Both the position numbers and the translations under genes were made by a program. From positions 558,001 to 622,000 of the forward strand of contig NZ_REFH01000008.1 of the NCBI RefSeq assembly GCF_003688495.1: DNA of 64,000 nt, in the 5' to 3' direction. This document shows positions 1-8,810 of the stretch, piece after piece (positions within the stretch are counted from its first letter, which is position 1; each line of letters begins with the position of its first letter). The notes under the pieces are model-generated. The model searched no databases, was not told the origin of the DNA, and saw nothing but the letters and a program-made list of their open reading frames with translations. The stretch comes from Flavobacterium weaverense (GTDB lineage: Bacteria; Bacteroidota; Bacteroidia; Flavobacteriales; Flavobacteriaceae).

Positions 1-39
1 TAAAAGTTAATCCTCTTCTATCGTTTAGTAATTACTTGA

Positions 40-168
40 CAAATTTATTTACAGAAACAATCTGATCCATTTGTCATGCTGGATGCATCCAAACTCGCAA
101 GACTAAAATACCCGAGACGCTTACCTCTAGATAAAATTTTAGCTCGTAATCGATATTAAAAAAACGCG
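40..168 (+). other. possible 3' tail of an unrecognised gene
   Basis: After a TGA at 37-39 this frame stays open for about 42 codons to a TAA at 166-168. It reads like protein (ending LDKILARNRY) and is richer in G+C than the intergenic DNA after it. It has no good start of its own. A second frame, open from base 3, stops at 63-65, so one frameshift could join the two as the end of a gene entering from the left. I do not recognise the product. Equally it may be a chance open frame. Confidence 0.3.
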
Positions 169-204
169 ATAAAGTAATAAGTATGAATTATCAATTATTT
201 AACT

Positions 205-232
205 ATTGCCAATTTGGCATTTTATAATTTTG
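205..232 (+). promoter_or_regulatory. candidate promoter of the zinc peptidase gene
   Basis: TAATTTTG at 225-232 fits the Bacteroidota -7 consensus TAnnTTTG, and ATTG at 205-208 can act as the -33 element with a 16-base spacer. It lies 55 bases before the start codon of the zinc peptidase gene. The assignment rests on pattern match only. Confidence 0.4.
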
Positions 233-287
233 GTTCACAATTTGATGTTTCATTTGTAAGATTTTAAAAAAAATAAAAAATATAAAT

Positions 288-977
288 ATGGGAAGTGGAT
301 ATTTAATTCTTGCCGGAGCTATTATGCTTTTCAGCTGGCTAGTAAGTTCAAGACTGAAAAGTAAATTTGAGCATTATTCTAAATTGCAATTGCAAAACGG
401 AATGTCAGGTGCTGAAATTGCTGAAAAAATGCTTGCTGATAATGGAATTCGGGATGTGCGAGTAATCTCTACACCGGGTCGTTTAACAGATCACTATAAT
501 CCTGCTGATAAAACAGTTAATTTAAGTGAGGCAGTTTATAATCAGCGAAATGCTGCTGCTGCAGCAGTTGCTGCACATGAGTGTGGTCACGCCGTGCAAC
601 ACGCTGTAGGTTATCAATGGTTGACAATGCGTTCTAAATTAGTTCCAATTGTAAATGTGGCTTCTAGTTATATGCAGTGGATTTTACTGGGAGGTATTTT
701 AATGCTGAAAACATTTCCACAATTATTATTAGTAGGAATTGTGATTTTTGCCGCAACAACATTATTTTCAATTGTTACTTTGCCAGTTGAGTACGATGCC
801 AGTAATCGCGCGTTAGCTTGGTTAGAGAATAAAAGAATGTTAACGCAACAAGAACAAGCAGGAGCAAAGGATTCACTGAAATGGGCTGCTAGAACTTATG
901 TAGTGGCTGCTCTAGGATCGATAGCAACCTTACTATACTACGTTTCTATATATATGGGCGGAAGTAGAAGAGATTAA
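288..977 (+). CDS. membrane-bound zinc metallopeptidase (YugP family)
   Basis: The 229-residue protein has an N-terminal membrane segment (about residues 5-20), a zinc-protease motif HECGH at 97-101, and two further hydrophobic segments at about 130-175 and 200-222. This order (membrane anchor, HExxH-type site, membrane helices) is that of the YugP-like neutral zinc peptidases, which are thought to cleave membrane or envelope proteins. The substrate is unknown. The gene stands alone, with its own candidate promoter and a strong terminator right after it. The ATG chosen lets the protein begin directly with the hydrophobic segment, as in the family. Confidence 0.85.
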   Translation: MGSGYLILAGAIMLFSWLVSSRLKSKFEHYSKLQLQNGMSGAEIAEKMLADNGIRDVRVISTPGRLTDHYNPADKTVNLSEAVYNQRNAAAAAVAAHECGHAVQHAVGYQWLTMRSKLVPIVNVASSYMQWILLGGILMLKTFPQLLLVGIVIFAATTLFSIVTLPVEYDASNRALAWLENKRMLTQQEQAGAKDSLKWAARTYVVAALGSIATLLYYVSIYMGGSRRD

Positions 978-1004
978 TTTGATTATCTCAAATGATTTAA
1001 AAGT

Positions 1005-1036
1005 AGCCGACTCGTTATTAAATGAGTCGGCTTTTT
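1005..1036 (+). terminator. rho-independent terminator after the zinc peptidase gene
   Basis: AGCCGACTC at 1005-1013 pairs with GAGTCGGCT at 1024-1032, extendable through the loop, and is followed by a run of T. It sits 28 bases after the zinc peptidase stop codon. Confidence 0.85.
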
Positions 1037-1062
1037 TATCATCAAGTTATTATATTCAAATA

Positions 1063-1533
1063 TTATAATTGAATCTGTCTATCAATTTGTTGGTCCAGTG
1101 AAATAAAGGTTTCAGTTCTTGAAACACCTTCGATTGCTTGGATTTTTGTGTTGAGCAAATGCATTAAATGCTCGTTATCTCGACAGATTATTTTTATGAG
1201 AATTGACCAGTTTCCAGTCGTGTAATGACATTCTAGTACTTCAGGAATTTTCTTTAAATCCTTTACTGCTTCTGGATTTCGAGCGGCTTTATCAAGATAG
1301 ATTCCCACAAAGGCCATTGTATTGTAGCCCAATATTTTGTTGTTCACAGTGAATTTTGATCCTGAAATAACACCAGATTGCTCTAATTTTCTCAAACGTT
1401 GATGAATTGCTGCTCCAGAAATTCCAATTTTATTGGCGATTTGGAGAATCGGTTTCCGAGCATCATCCATCAAATCGCGTAAAATTTCTTTATCAATACC
1501 GTCAATTTCTACTATTAAAGAATTTATTTTCAT
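1063..1533 (-). CDS. Lrp/AsnC family transcriptional regulator
   Basis: This 156-residue protein has an AsnC-type helix-turn-helix (about residues 12-60; 'GIDKEILRDLMDDARKPI' opens it) followed by a RAM/ligand-binding domain (about 75-150) with the usual 'LECHYTTGNWSILIK' strand. Lrp/AsnC proteins form octamers or dimers that respond to amino acids and control amino-acid or carbon metabolism. The gene is monocistronic on the minus strand between the zinc peptidase and hemD, so its target cannot be read from context. Its effector is unknown. Confidence 0.9.
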   Translation of the reverse strand: MKINSLIVEIDGIDKEILRDLMDDARKPILQIANKIGISGAAIHQRLRKLEQSGVISGSKFTVNNKILGYNTMAFVGIYLDKAARNPEAVKDLKKIPEVLECHYTTGNWSILIKIICRDNEHLMHLLNTKIQAIEGVSRTETFISLDQQIDRQIQL

Positions 1534-1631
1534 GAGTTATAATTTTAAACTAAAATAGAAATTTTACTTCTAATTTTTAATCAAATTTAAATAAACATTG
1601 CTCTGAAAATGTAATTCGATTGTTTTGTGCA

Positions 1632-1661
1632 TAAAAAAAAGCCATTCAAATTTGAATGACT
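1632..1661 (-). terminator. terminator downstream of hemD
   Basis: On the minus strand the self-complementary stretch GTCATTCAAATTTGAATGGC is followed by eight T. It lies 29 bases past the hemD stop codon. Confidence 0.75.
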
Positions 1662-1689
1662 TTTAAATCTTTATTGAAAAATATTTTTT

Positions 1690-2439
1690 TTATTTTCCTT
1701 TATTAGCTTCTGTGATGTATTTTTCTAAAGCCATCGTCATTGATGGAGTTGCTGGTGTTGGAGCAAGAATGTCAACTCTTAAACCGTGATCCAGCGCTTC
1801 TTTTTGAGTAGTACTTCCAAAAACAGCAATGCGAGTATTGTTTTGTTCGAACTTTGGAAAGTTCATAAACAGTGATTTTATCCCTGTTGGACTAAAGAAA
1901 GCCAAGACGTCATAATAAACATCGGCAAGATCTGATAAGTCGCTCATTACTGTCTTGTAAAAAACAGCTGGAGTCCAATCTACTTTTAAACCATTTAAGG
2001 TAACTGTTGCATCAGCATTTAATTGGTCTGAAGCAGGCAACAAGAATTTTTCATCCTTGTATTTTTTGATGAGAGGAGATAAATCAGCAAAATCTTTAGG
2101 TCCTACATAGATTTTACGTTTTCTGTAAACGACATATTTTTGTAAGTAAAAAGCAATAGCTTCTGATTGACAAAAATATTTTAAACTTTCTGGAACTTTA
2201 AAGCGCATTTCCTCAGCTACTCTAAAAAAGTGGTCAACAGAATTTTTACTTGTTAATATAATTGCAGTGTAATTGTTAAGATCAATTTTTTGAAGTCTGA
2301 TCTCTTTTGCATTTACGCCTTCTACATGAATGAAAGGTCTGAAATCAATTTTTACTTTATGCTTTTGTTGAAGTTCAAAGTAAGGTGAATTTTCGACCTT
2401 AGGTTCAGGTTGTGATACCAAAATTGTTTTCACTTTCAT
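1690..2439 (-). CDS. hemD: uroporphyrinogen-III synthase
   Basis: The product, about 250 residues, should close hydroxymethylbilane into uroporphyrinogen III in haem biosynthesis. It has the weakly conserved two-lobed HemD pattern: 'IILTSKNSVDHFF' in lobe one and 'VLAFFSPTGIKSLF' near residue 175 in lobe two, typical of Bacteroidota HemD. I start at the ATG giving MKVKTILVSQ, where the family begins. An ATG seven codons earlier (2460) would overlap the upstream DUF4271 gene by eight bases (ATGCTTAG), a pattern seen at four other junctions here, so the longer form is possible. It probably forms an operon with the DUF4271 gene. Confidence 0.9.
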   Translation of the reverse strand: MKVKTILVSQPEPKVENSPYFELQQKHKVKIDFRPFIHVEGVNAKEIRLQKIDLNNYTAIILTSKNSVDHFFRVAEEMRFKVPESLKYFCQSEAIAFYLQKYVVYRKRKIYVGPKDFADLSPLIKKYKDEKFLLPASDQLNADATVTLNGLKVDWTPAVFYKTVMSDLSDLADVYYDVLAFFSPTGIKSLFMNFPKFEQNNTRIAVFGSTTQKEALDHGLRVDILAPTPATPSMTMALEKYITEANKGK

Positions 2440-2452
2440 AATTTCACTTTTT

Positions 2453-3124
2453 CTAAGCATTTCCCTTTGTAAACCAATAATACATAAAATAATAGGGTGC
2501 TATTTCGAGAGCGCAAAGATATAAAATAAAGTAAAACAACTTGCCGAATATTATATTTTGATAATTTTTTATTGAAATCAAATATGTCAAAGCGTTCGTT
2601 ATCAGTATTATGGCGATAATAGTTAACGGGATATTTCGTGAAAATGAGTCGTAATAGAACAAAATTATATTGAAAGGAAGTATGAATAGACCAATGTATG
2701 TTCTATATGTCACTTTTTGAAGGTTAAACTGATCCATAAAATCCTCAATATTAAAGGATGTAGCAATTATTTTTTCTATCAAATACTTCGATAAAATAAA
2801 GAAAACTAAAAAAGTAAAAATTTGAATGTACAGTAACCAATCTGTTTTTGATGCGTAACCAAAATAGCTTAATGTTATTTGTACAAAAAAGGCAAGAGAA
2901 ATGACTTGAACAAAAAATAAGGAAAGAGTAAATCCGCTTTTTAAATTTGTATTGTCTTTATAAACTTTTATGTATTTATTCGAATAAATAAGATTGGTAA
3001 AATCGGCAAATCTGTTTTCAAAAACGGATTTAGTAATTGCGATAATACCAAATGACAGAACAAAAAGCACCGTTGCCCAGTCTTTGCTCTCTATTATCCT
3101 AGGATGAAGTATAGTTTCAATCAT
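2453..3124 (-). CDS. DUF4271 membrane protein
   Basis: This 223-residue protein has several hydrophobic segments (about residues 15-32, 65-85, 95-115, 140-155, 165-185, 195-215) and matches the DUF4271 family, which in flavobacteria usually sits directly before hemD as here. No catalytic motif is visible and the function is unknown. The tight or overlapping junction with hemD suggests co-expression, perhaps a membrane role linked to haem synthesis, but that is inference from position only. Confidence 0.75.
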   Translation of the reverse strand: MIETILHPRIIESKDWATVLFVLSFGIIAITKSVFENRFADFTNLIYSNKYIKVYKDNTNLKSGFTLSLFFVQVISLAFFVQITLSYFGYASKTDWLLYIQIFTFLVFFILSKYLIEKIIATSFNIEDFMDQFNLQKVTYRTYIGLFILPFNIILFYYDSFSRNIPLTIIAIILITNALTYLISIKNYQNIIFGKLFYFILYLCALEIAPYYFMYYWFTKGNA

Positions 3125-3180
3125 AACGCTGCAAAAATACTAATTTTTATATCATTCTTTTTATTATAATATTATTAAGG

Positions 3181-3208
3181 TTGTAATGGCATAAAAAGTT
3201 TACTTTTG
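3181..3208 (+). promoter_or_regulatory. promoter of the mannosyltransferase-pyrC operon
   Basis: TTG at 3181-3183 and TACTTTTG at 3201-3208, with a 17-base spacer, fit the Bacteroidota promoter consensus well. The start codon follows 19 bases after the -7 element, and the divergent DUF4271 gene begins 57 bases the other way. Confidence 0.6.
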
Positions 3209-3227
3209 CCCTGAAATTAGTCGACAT

Positions 3228-3953
3228 ATGAATGATTGTATTGTTATAATTCCTACCTATAACGAAATTGAAAATATAGAAAGCATTATTCGGTCGGTGC
3301 TATCGCAAAGAAAGGCTTTCCATGTTCTAATAATTGACGATAATTCTCCAGATCACACAGCTGATAAGGTGGTTTTGCTTCAAGCAGAATTTGAAGGAAG
3401 ATTATTTTTGGAAAAAAGAGAAAAAAAATCAGGATTAGGAACGGCTTATGTTCACGGATTTAGATGGGCATTAAAGCACAATTACGAATATATTTTCGAA
3501 ATGGATGCTGACTTTTCACACAATCCTAATGACCTAGAAAAATTATATAGCGCTTGTCATTTAGGCGACGCTGATTTGTCAATTGGCTCTCGATATGTTA
3601 CTGGTGTAAATGTTGTAAACTGGCCATTAAGCAGAGTTTTAATGTCTTACTTCGCCTCAGTTTATGTTCGAATGATTACTGGGATGAAAATTCACGATGC
3701 CACTGCTGGTTTCGTTTGTTACAAAAAAAGAGTTTTAGAAGAAATAAATTTAGATAAAATTAAATTTGTTGGTTACGCTTTCCAGATAGAAATGAAATAC
3801 AGAACGTATTGTAAAGATTTTCAAATTGTAGAGGTTCCAATTATTTTTACGGATAGAACAAAAGGGCAGTCTAAAATGAGTAACTCTATTATTGTAGAGG
3901 CTGTATTTGGAGTTATTGCGCTTAGATTAAAAAGATTAGTTAACACATTATAA
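3228..3953 (+). CDS. polyprenol-phosphate mannosyltransferase (GT2, DPM1-like)
   Basis: This 241-residue glycosyltransferase family 2 enzyme has the DPM1 hallmarks: 'IPTYNEIENI' at the N-terminus, DDNSPD at 37-42 and the metal-binding DAD at 93-95. It lacks the C-terminal membrane helices of longer homologues, so it is a soluble or peripheral form. It should move mannose from GDP-mannose to a polyprenyl phosphate at the inner face of the cytoplasmic membrane, feeding protein or envelope glycosylation. It is first in an operon with pyrC (12-base gap) and a DUF4296 lipoprotein. Confidence 0.88.
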   Translation: MNDCIVIIPTYNEIENIESIIRSVLSQRKAFHVLIIDDNSPDHTADKVVLLQAEFEGRLFLEKREKKSGLGTAYVHGFRWALKHNYEYIFEMDADFSHNPNDLEKLYSACHLGDADLSIGSRYVTGVNVVNWPLSRVLMSYFASVYVRMITGMKIHDATAGFVCYKKRVLEEINLDKIKFVGYAFQIEMKYRTYCKDFQIVEVPIIFTDRTKGQSKMSNSIIVEAVFGVIALRLKRLVNTL

Positions 3954-3965
3954 GAAAAAGAAACG

Positions 3966-5306
3966 ATGAACAGGGTTTTAATTAAGAATGCCAAAATAGT
4001 AAATGAAGGAGTAATTTTTGAAGGCGATGTATTAATTGAAAATGACTTAATTGTTGAGATTTCAGAAAGCATAAGTGCTAAGTCACCAGATTGTAAAATT
4101 ATTGATGCCGAGGGTAATTTTTTAATGCCAGGAGCAATCGATGATCAAGTTCACTTTAGAGAGCCAGGATTGACGCACAAAGGAGATATTGAATCAGAAT
4201 CTAAAGCAGCGGTTGCGGGTGGAATAACTTCTTTCATCGAACAACCTAATACAGTACCGAATGCTGTTACGCAAGAAATATTAGAACAGAAATATGAATT
4301 AGCAGCCCATAAGTCATATGCGAATTATTCTTTTATGATGGGTGCGACAAATGATAATTTAGACGAAGTTTTAAAAACTAATCCTAGAAATGTTGCTGGA
4401 ATTAAAATATTCTTAGGCTCTTCAACCGGGAATATGTTAGTTGATAATGAAGCTACATTAGAGAAAATTTTCTCAAGTACACCTCTATTAATTGCGGTGC
4501 ACTGTGAAGATGAAACAACCATTAAAAAGAACTTAGAAAAATATACAGAAGAATACGGCGATGATATTCCAGTTACGGCACATCACTTGATTCGCAGTGA
4601 AGAAGCGTGTTATATTTCTTCTTCAAAAGCTGTTGCTTTAGCGAAAAAAACTGGTGCGCGTTTGCATATTTTTCATCTTTCTACCGCTAAAGAAATGGAT
4701 TTGTTCACCAATAAAATTCCATTGGAAGACAAAAAAATTACAGCTGAAGTTTGCGTTCATCATCTGTGGTTTACCAATGAAGATTATGCTACGAAAGGGA
4801 ACTTAATTAAATGGAATCCTGCGGTTAAAACTCCAAATGACAGAAAAGTACTTTGGGAAGCGTTAATTGATGGTAGAATCGATGTAATTGCTACTGATCA
4901 CGCACCACATACTTTAGAAGAAAAAAACAAGCCTTATATGAGCGCTCCTTCTGGTGGACCATTAGTTCAACATGCCGTTGTGGCAATGTTTGAAGCGTTC
5001 CATCAAGGAAAAATAAGTGTGGAGAAAATTGTGGAGAAAATGTGTCACAATCCTGCTAAAATTTTCAAAATAGAAAAGAGAGGTTTCGTTAAAGTAGGAT
5101 ATTATGCTGATTTAGTGATCGTAAATTCTGGCTTGCCATGGAGCGTTAAAAAAGAAAACATATTAGCAAAATGTGGTTGGTCTCCTTTTGAAGGTTTTAC
5201 TTTTAAATCAAGAATAACGCATACTTTTGTAAACGGTCAACTCGTTTATACTGCTTTTAAAGTAAAAGATATTCGCGTGGGTCAACGTTTATTGTTCGAA
5301 AGATAA
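3966..5306 (+). CDS. pyrC: dihydroorotase
   Basis: The 446-residue amidohydrolase should cyclise carbamoyl-aspartate to dihydroorotate in pyrimidine synthesis. Visible active-site elements are H63-F-R65 (QVHFREPG), the carboxylated-lysine region GIKIFLG, metal-binding histidines in AVHCED and LHIFHLS, and the aspartate in ATDHAPH. The first metal site normally reads D-x-H-x-H; here it is D-D-Q-V-H, with glutamine at residue 61 where the first histidine is expected. I recall this variant from other flavobacterial homologues, but have not aligned it. The middle gene of a three-gene operon. Confidence 0.88.
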   Translation: MNRVLIKNAKIVNEGVIFEGDVLIENDLIVEISESISAKSPDCKIIDAEGNFLMPGAIDDQVHFREPGLTHKGDIESESKAAVAGGITSFIEQPNTVPNAVTQEILEQKYELAAHKSYANYSFMMGATNDNLDEVLKTNPRNVAGIKIFLGSSTGNMLVDNEATLEKIFSSTPLLIAVHCEDETTIKKNLEKYTEEYGDDIPVTAHHLIRSEEACYISSSKAVALAKKTGARLHIFHLSTAKEMDLFTNKIPLEDKKITAEVCVHHLWFTNEDYATKGNLIKWNPAVKTPNDRKVLWEALIDGRIDVIATDHAPHTLEEKNKPYMSAPSGGPLVQHAVVAMFEAFHQGKISVEKIVEKMCHNPAKIFKIEKRGFVKVGYYADLVIVNSGLPWSVKKENILAKCGWSPFEGFTFKSRITHTFVNGQLVYTAFKVKDIRVGQRLLFER

Positions 5307-5315
5307 AATTGAGAG

Positions 5316-5804
5316 ATGAAAAAATTGGTATTATTTCTAGCTACAGTTACACTCTTTTTGAGTTGTAAGGAGGATGTTGTAAAAAAACCTGCTGGTCTAA
5401 TAAAAAAAGATGTGATGGTCGATATTATATATGACATTTCACTTCTAGACGCTATAAAGTATCAAAATCCTAAATACATCGATAGTTTCAAAATTAACCC
5501 GCAAAAATTCATTTTAAAGAAATATAAAGTGGATAGTTTGCAATTTGCTAATAGCAATGTTTATTATTCTGCTGATTATGAGAATTACAAACTAATGTTT
5601 GACGAAGTTGCTAAAAGATTAGAGCAGAAAGAAACAGTTACAGATTCTCTTATTAAGTTAGAAAGTAAAAAACTAAAAAAAGCTAAAAAGACAAAAATTT
5701 CTGAGAAATCAATTCCTGTTGATACTTTAGTCAGAGGGAGAAAGCAACTTATTAATAAAAATGTAATCAAGCAGCCTGTTTTACAAAGGGAAGCTTTACA
5801 ATAA
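5316..5804 (+). CDS. DUF4296 lipoprotein
   Basis: The 162-residue protein begins with a lipoprotein signal (lipobox LFLSC at about residues 13-17), so it should be anchored in an envelope membrane. The next 85 residues match the DUF4296 pattern (helical, 'MVDIIYDISLLDAIKYQ'). The tail is lysine-rich and charged. The function is unknown. It follows pyrC by nine bases and ends five bases before the convergent epimerase gene. Confidence 0.75.
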   Translation: MKKLVLFLATVTLFLSCKEDVVKKPAGLIKKDVMVDIIYDISLLDAIKYQNPKYIDSFKINPQKFILKKYKVDSLQFANSNVYYSADYENYKLMFDEVAKRLEQKETVTDSLIKLESKKLKKAKKTKISEKSIPVDTLVRGRKQLINKNVIKQPVLQREALQ

Positions 5805-5809
5805 ACTTT

Positions 5810-6817
5810 TTAAGGTTTTAAGTTTGCGATTGTATTTACGTACTCCAGGATATTTGTGAATTTAGGATTTAGCCTTTCTTTTATTTTTTGATTTGAATAT
5901 AAATTTTTACAATACGATGCCTTTGCTGTAGCTTTTGTAAACTTTCTTTTTTGTCCAAAAATTACTGATAAAATCCAATCTACTCTCCACACTATCTCCA
6001 TAAAAAAAGGCTTTGCGTGCTTCATAGGTCTTTGAACATTGAGTGAATCGGCAATACTATTAAATAAATCTCGATAAATAATATTCTCAGCAATCAATGT
6101 AAATCTTTCGTTACTTGTGTCGCTATCCATGAGCTTAGTAGTGATTTTTACTACGTCAGTTACAGCAATAAAACCAGTTGTTCCTAATGTGTAATAGGAT
6201 AAACCGTTCGCCACTCTTTTAAATAAAACCCCACTTCCTTGATCTTGAAAACCAGGACCAAGTATGACTCCAGGATTTACAATTAGAATATTTAAACCTT
6301 CTTGTTGGCCACGCCACATTTCCATTTCAGCACCATATTTAGAAATTGCATAGTCACTGTGTGGCTTTTCTGGATTCCAGTCGGTTTCTTCTGTTATTAT
6401 TGACTCATGTGCTGCAATATCTCCTAGAGCAGCGATAGAGCTTATGTAACACAATTTTTTTACTTTATAGCTGAGGCAAAAGTTGACAATATTAGCAGTT
6501 CCTTCAATGTTTATTTTTCGAATTTTCTCTTCATCCTTAGGATCAAATGAAATAATTGCTGCACAATGATACACTTTTGTAATTCCTACGAACACATGCT
6601 CAAGCGCCGGAACATCAGTGATGTCAGCTTGTACCCATTGTATGGAATCAAATAAGTCAAATTTTCTGTACAGTTTAAAAAGAGATTTAGTTTTTTCGAT
6701 GCTACCACTACTTCGATAAATTGCACGAATTTGTCCGCTCCCAATATTATGAGATTCAATCAAATGAAGCAATAAATGTGCGCCAACTAAACCAGTTCCT
6801 CCTGTTACTAAAATCAT
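5810..6817 (-). CDS. NAD-dependent epimerase/dehydratase family protein
   Basis: This 335-residue extended short-chain dehydrogenase has the NAD(P) motif GGTGLVG at 6-12, the active-site serines in YISSIAA (124-130) and the catalytic YAISK at 156-160. Such enzymes act on nucleotide sugars or, in the dihydroflavonol-reductase branch it resembles, on other carbonyl or 3-beta-hydroxy substrates. The sequence does not decide which. It is monocistronic and convergent with the pyrC operon. Confidence 0.85.
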   Translation of the reverse strand: MILVTGGTGLVGAHLLLHLIESHNIGSGQIRAIYRSSGSIEKTKSLFKLYRKFDLFDSIQWVQADITDVPALEHVFVGITKVYHCAAIISFDPKDEEKIRKINIEGTANIVNFCLSYKVKKLCYISSIAALGDIAAHESIITEETDWNPEKPHSDYAISKYGAEMEMWRGQQEGLNILIVNPGVILGPGFQDQGSGVLFKRVANGLSYYTLGTTGFIAVTDVVKITTKLMDSDTSNERFTLIAENIIYRDLFNSIADSLNVQRPMKHAKPFFMEIVWRVDWILSVIFGQKRKFTKATAKASYCKNLYSNQKIKERLNPKFTNILEYVNTIANLKP

Positions 6818-6985
6818 TTGGTAAATGTAACAAAATCAAAGTCAATGACAATATCAATGATTGAAATCAAAGCTAATTTAGGATTTTAAAAATGTATTTT
6901 TTGTAATTTTTTTTAAGTGATGTTTGCTTTGCCATTTCGGCATAGGCTTTATAAAGGTTATTTATATTTGAAAGTACGGTCTAAA

Positions 6986-7016
6986 TTGATTTTTGCCATT
7001 GATATTATTATCTTTG
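6986..7016 (+). promoter_or_regulatory. candidate tyrS promoter
   Basis: TATCTTTG at 7009-7016 matches the -7 consensus, with TTG at 6986-6988 and a 20-base spacer. The start codon is 19 bases downstream. The wider 218-base gap to the epimerase gene holds nothing else I can identify. Confidence 0.5.
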
Positions 7017-7035
7017 TGAAAATTGATTAAAAAAG

Positions 7036-8328
7036 ATGAAAAATTTTATTGAAGAAGTGACTTGGAGAGGAATGCTTCACGACGTTATGCCGGGCACAGA
7101 AGAACATTTGATGGAGCAAATGCGTGTGGCGTATGTGGGAATTGACCCAACTGCGGATTCATTGCATATTGGACATTTAGTTGGAGTTATGTTATTGAAG
7201 CATTTTCAGCTTTCTGGGCACAAACCATTAGCTTTAGTAGGTGGTGCAACAGGAATGATAGGTGATCCATCAGGAAAATCGAATGAGAGAAATTTATTAG
7301 ACGAGCCAACTTTACGCCACAATCAAGAATCGATTAGAGCGCAATTAAGTCGCTTTCTTGATTTTACTTCTGATGCGGCGAATGCAGCTGAATTAGTAAA
7401 CAATTACGATTGGATGAAGAACTTTTCTTTTCTGGACTTCATACGTGATGTGGGTAAACATATTACTGTCAATTATATGATGGCTAAGGATTCAGTTAAA
7501 AAGCGATTGACATCTGAAGCAGCTGAAGGAATGTCATTTACTGAATTTACATATCAATTAGTTCAAGGTTATGACTTTTTACATCTTTACAGAGATAAAA
7601 GCTGTACGCTACAAATGGGTGGAAGCGACCAATGGGGAAATATAACTACTGGGACTGAATTAGTTCGTAGAATTGCTAGCGGGAAAGCGTATGCTTTAAC
7701 CTGTCCGTTGATTACTAAAGCAGATGGAACTAAATTTGGAAAATCTGAAGGAGGAAATATTTGGTTGGATTCAGCTCGTACTTCACCTTATAAATTTTAT
7801 CAATATTGGTTAAATACATCTGATGTTGATGCAGAGAAATATATTAAAATTTTCACTTTCTTATCGAAAGAAGAAATTGAAGATTTAACAGAGAAACATA
7901 GAGAAACTCCACATTTACGTTTGTTACAAAAGCGTTTAGCGGAGGAAATTACTATCATGGTTCATTCAAAAGAGGATTTAGATAATGCGATAAAAGCATC
8001 TGCTATTTTGTTTGGAAATTCAACTTCAGATGATTTGAAACAATTAGATGAAGCGACTTTTTTAGATGTTTTTGAAGGAGTTCCACAAGCTGAAATAGCA
8101 AAATCTGAGATAGAATCTGGTATTGATATTATTACTGTTTTAAACGAAAAAACTAGCTTTTTTAAATCAAATGGTGAAGCAAGGCGTGCTTTGACTGCTA
8201 ATTCTATTTCAGTAAATAGAGAGAAAGTAGCTGAAGATTTTGTGCTTTCGACTAAAGATTTAATCAACAATCAATTTGTTTTGTTACAAAGTGGTAAGAA
8301 GAATTATTTTGTAGTTAGAGTAGTTTAA
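7036..8328 (+). CDS. tyrS: tyrosyl-tRNA synthetase
   Basis: The 430-residue class I synthetase charges tRNA-Tyr. The HIGH signature is at 44-47, the tyrosine/ATP pocket shows [14 protein letters not shown] (69-82) and [10 protein letters not shown] (193-202), and the second signature is KFGKS at 233-237, the normal TyrS form of KMSKS. A C-terminal S4-like RNA-binding domain covers about 360-430. No T-box or other leader is visible. The toxin-antitoxin pair begins 31 bases downstream with no terminator between. Confidence 0.97.
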   Translation: MKNFIEEVTWRGMLHDVMPGTEEHLMEQMRVAYVGIDPTADSLHIGHLVGVMLLKHFQLSGHKPLALVGGATGMIGDPSGKSNERNLLDEPTLRHNQESIRAQLSRFLDFTSDAANAAELVNNYDWMKNFSFLDFIRDVGKHITVNYMMAKDSVKKRLTSEAAEGMSFTEFTYQLVQGYDFLHLYRDKSCTLQMGGSDQWGNITTGTELVRRIASGKAYALTCPLITKADGTKFGKSEGGNIWLDSARTSPYKFYQYWLNTSDVDAEKYIKIFTFLSKEEIEDLTEKHRETPHLRLLQKRLAEEITIMVHSKEDLDNAIKASAILFGNSTSDDLKQLDEATFLDVFEGVPQAEIAKSEIESGIDIITVLNEKTSFFKSNGEARRALTANSISVNREKVAEDFVLSTKDLINNQFVLLQSGKKNYFVVRVV

Positions 8329-8359
8329 TTTCATAACTTTACTTTAAATATTTAAAATT

Positions 8360-8563
8360 ATGGAAACACAATTTTTAACGGACAAAAAAGGAAATAGAAC
8401 GGCTGTTGTTTTGCCTATAAAGCAATACAATAAAATGATTGAAAAATTGGAGGATTTAGAAGACGTTCGTCTTTATGATGAAGCCAAAAAGGACGATGAT
8501 GGGTATCGAATTTCATTTGAAGATTATTTGAAAACAAGGGAAGCAAAAAAGTCAAATGTATAA
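8360..8563 (+). CDS. putative type II antitoxin (RelB/Phd-like)
   Basis: This 67-residue acidic protein starts with a small beta/helix segment ('KKGNRTAVVLPIKQYNKM') like the N-terminal dimerisation and DNA-binding part of Phd/RelB antitoxins, followed by an acidic helical tail that would wrap the toxin. It overlaps the toxin start by eight bases (ATGTATAA). A weak TTTG / TAACTTTA pair at 8308-8341 could be its own promoter; otherwise it is read from tyrS. Assignment rests on size, charge and partner. Confidence 0.75.
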   Translation: METQFLTDKKGNRTAVVLPIKQYNKMIEKLEDLEDVRLYDEAKKDDDGYRISFEDYLKTREAKKSNV

Positions 8564-8807
8564 CATTGATTTTTCCAAAAAAGCGCAGAAGAAGTTAGAT
8601 AAGTTATCAGATGAGATAGCTAATCCAATATTATTTGCGATTGGAAGTTTATCAAAAAATCCTAGACTTTCAGGTTATAAAAAGTTAAAAGGAAGAAAAG
8701 GATATAGAATACGTGTTGGAGATTATAGAGTGATTTATGAAATAATTGATGATATTCTTTTGATCGATGTAGTAGATTTAGGTCATCGAAAAGATATTTA
8801 TGAATAA
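8556..8807 (+). CDS. RelE/ParE family toxin
   Basis: The 83-residue basic protein has the RelE/ParE fold signature: 'FSKKAQKKLDKL' N-terminal helix, then 'LKGRKGYRIRVGDYRVIYEI' strands with the arginines that contact RNA in RelE-type mRNA interferases, and a C-terminal 'VDLGHRKDIYE'. It probably cleaves mRNA on the ribosome. A strong plus-strand terminator follows at 8859-8894. Confidence 0.85.
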   Translation: MYNIDFSKKAQKKLDKLSDEIANPILFAIGSLSKNPRLSGYKKLKGRKGYRIRVGDYRVIYEIIDDILLIDVVDLGHRKDIYE

Positions 8808-8810
8808 GAT

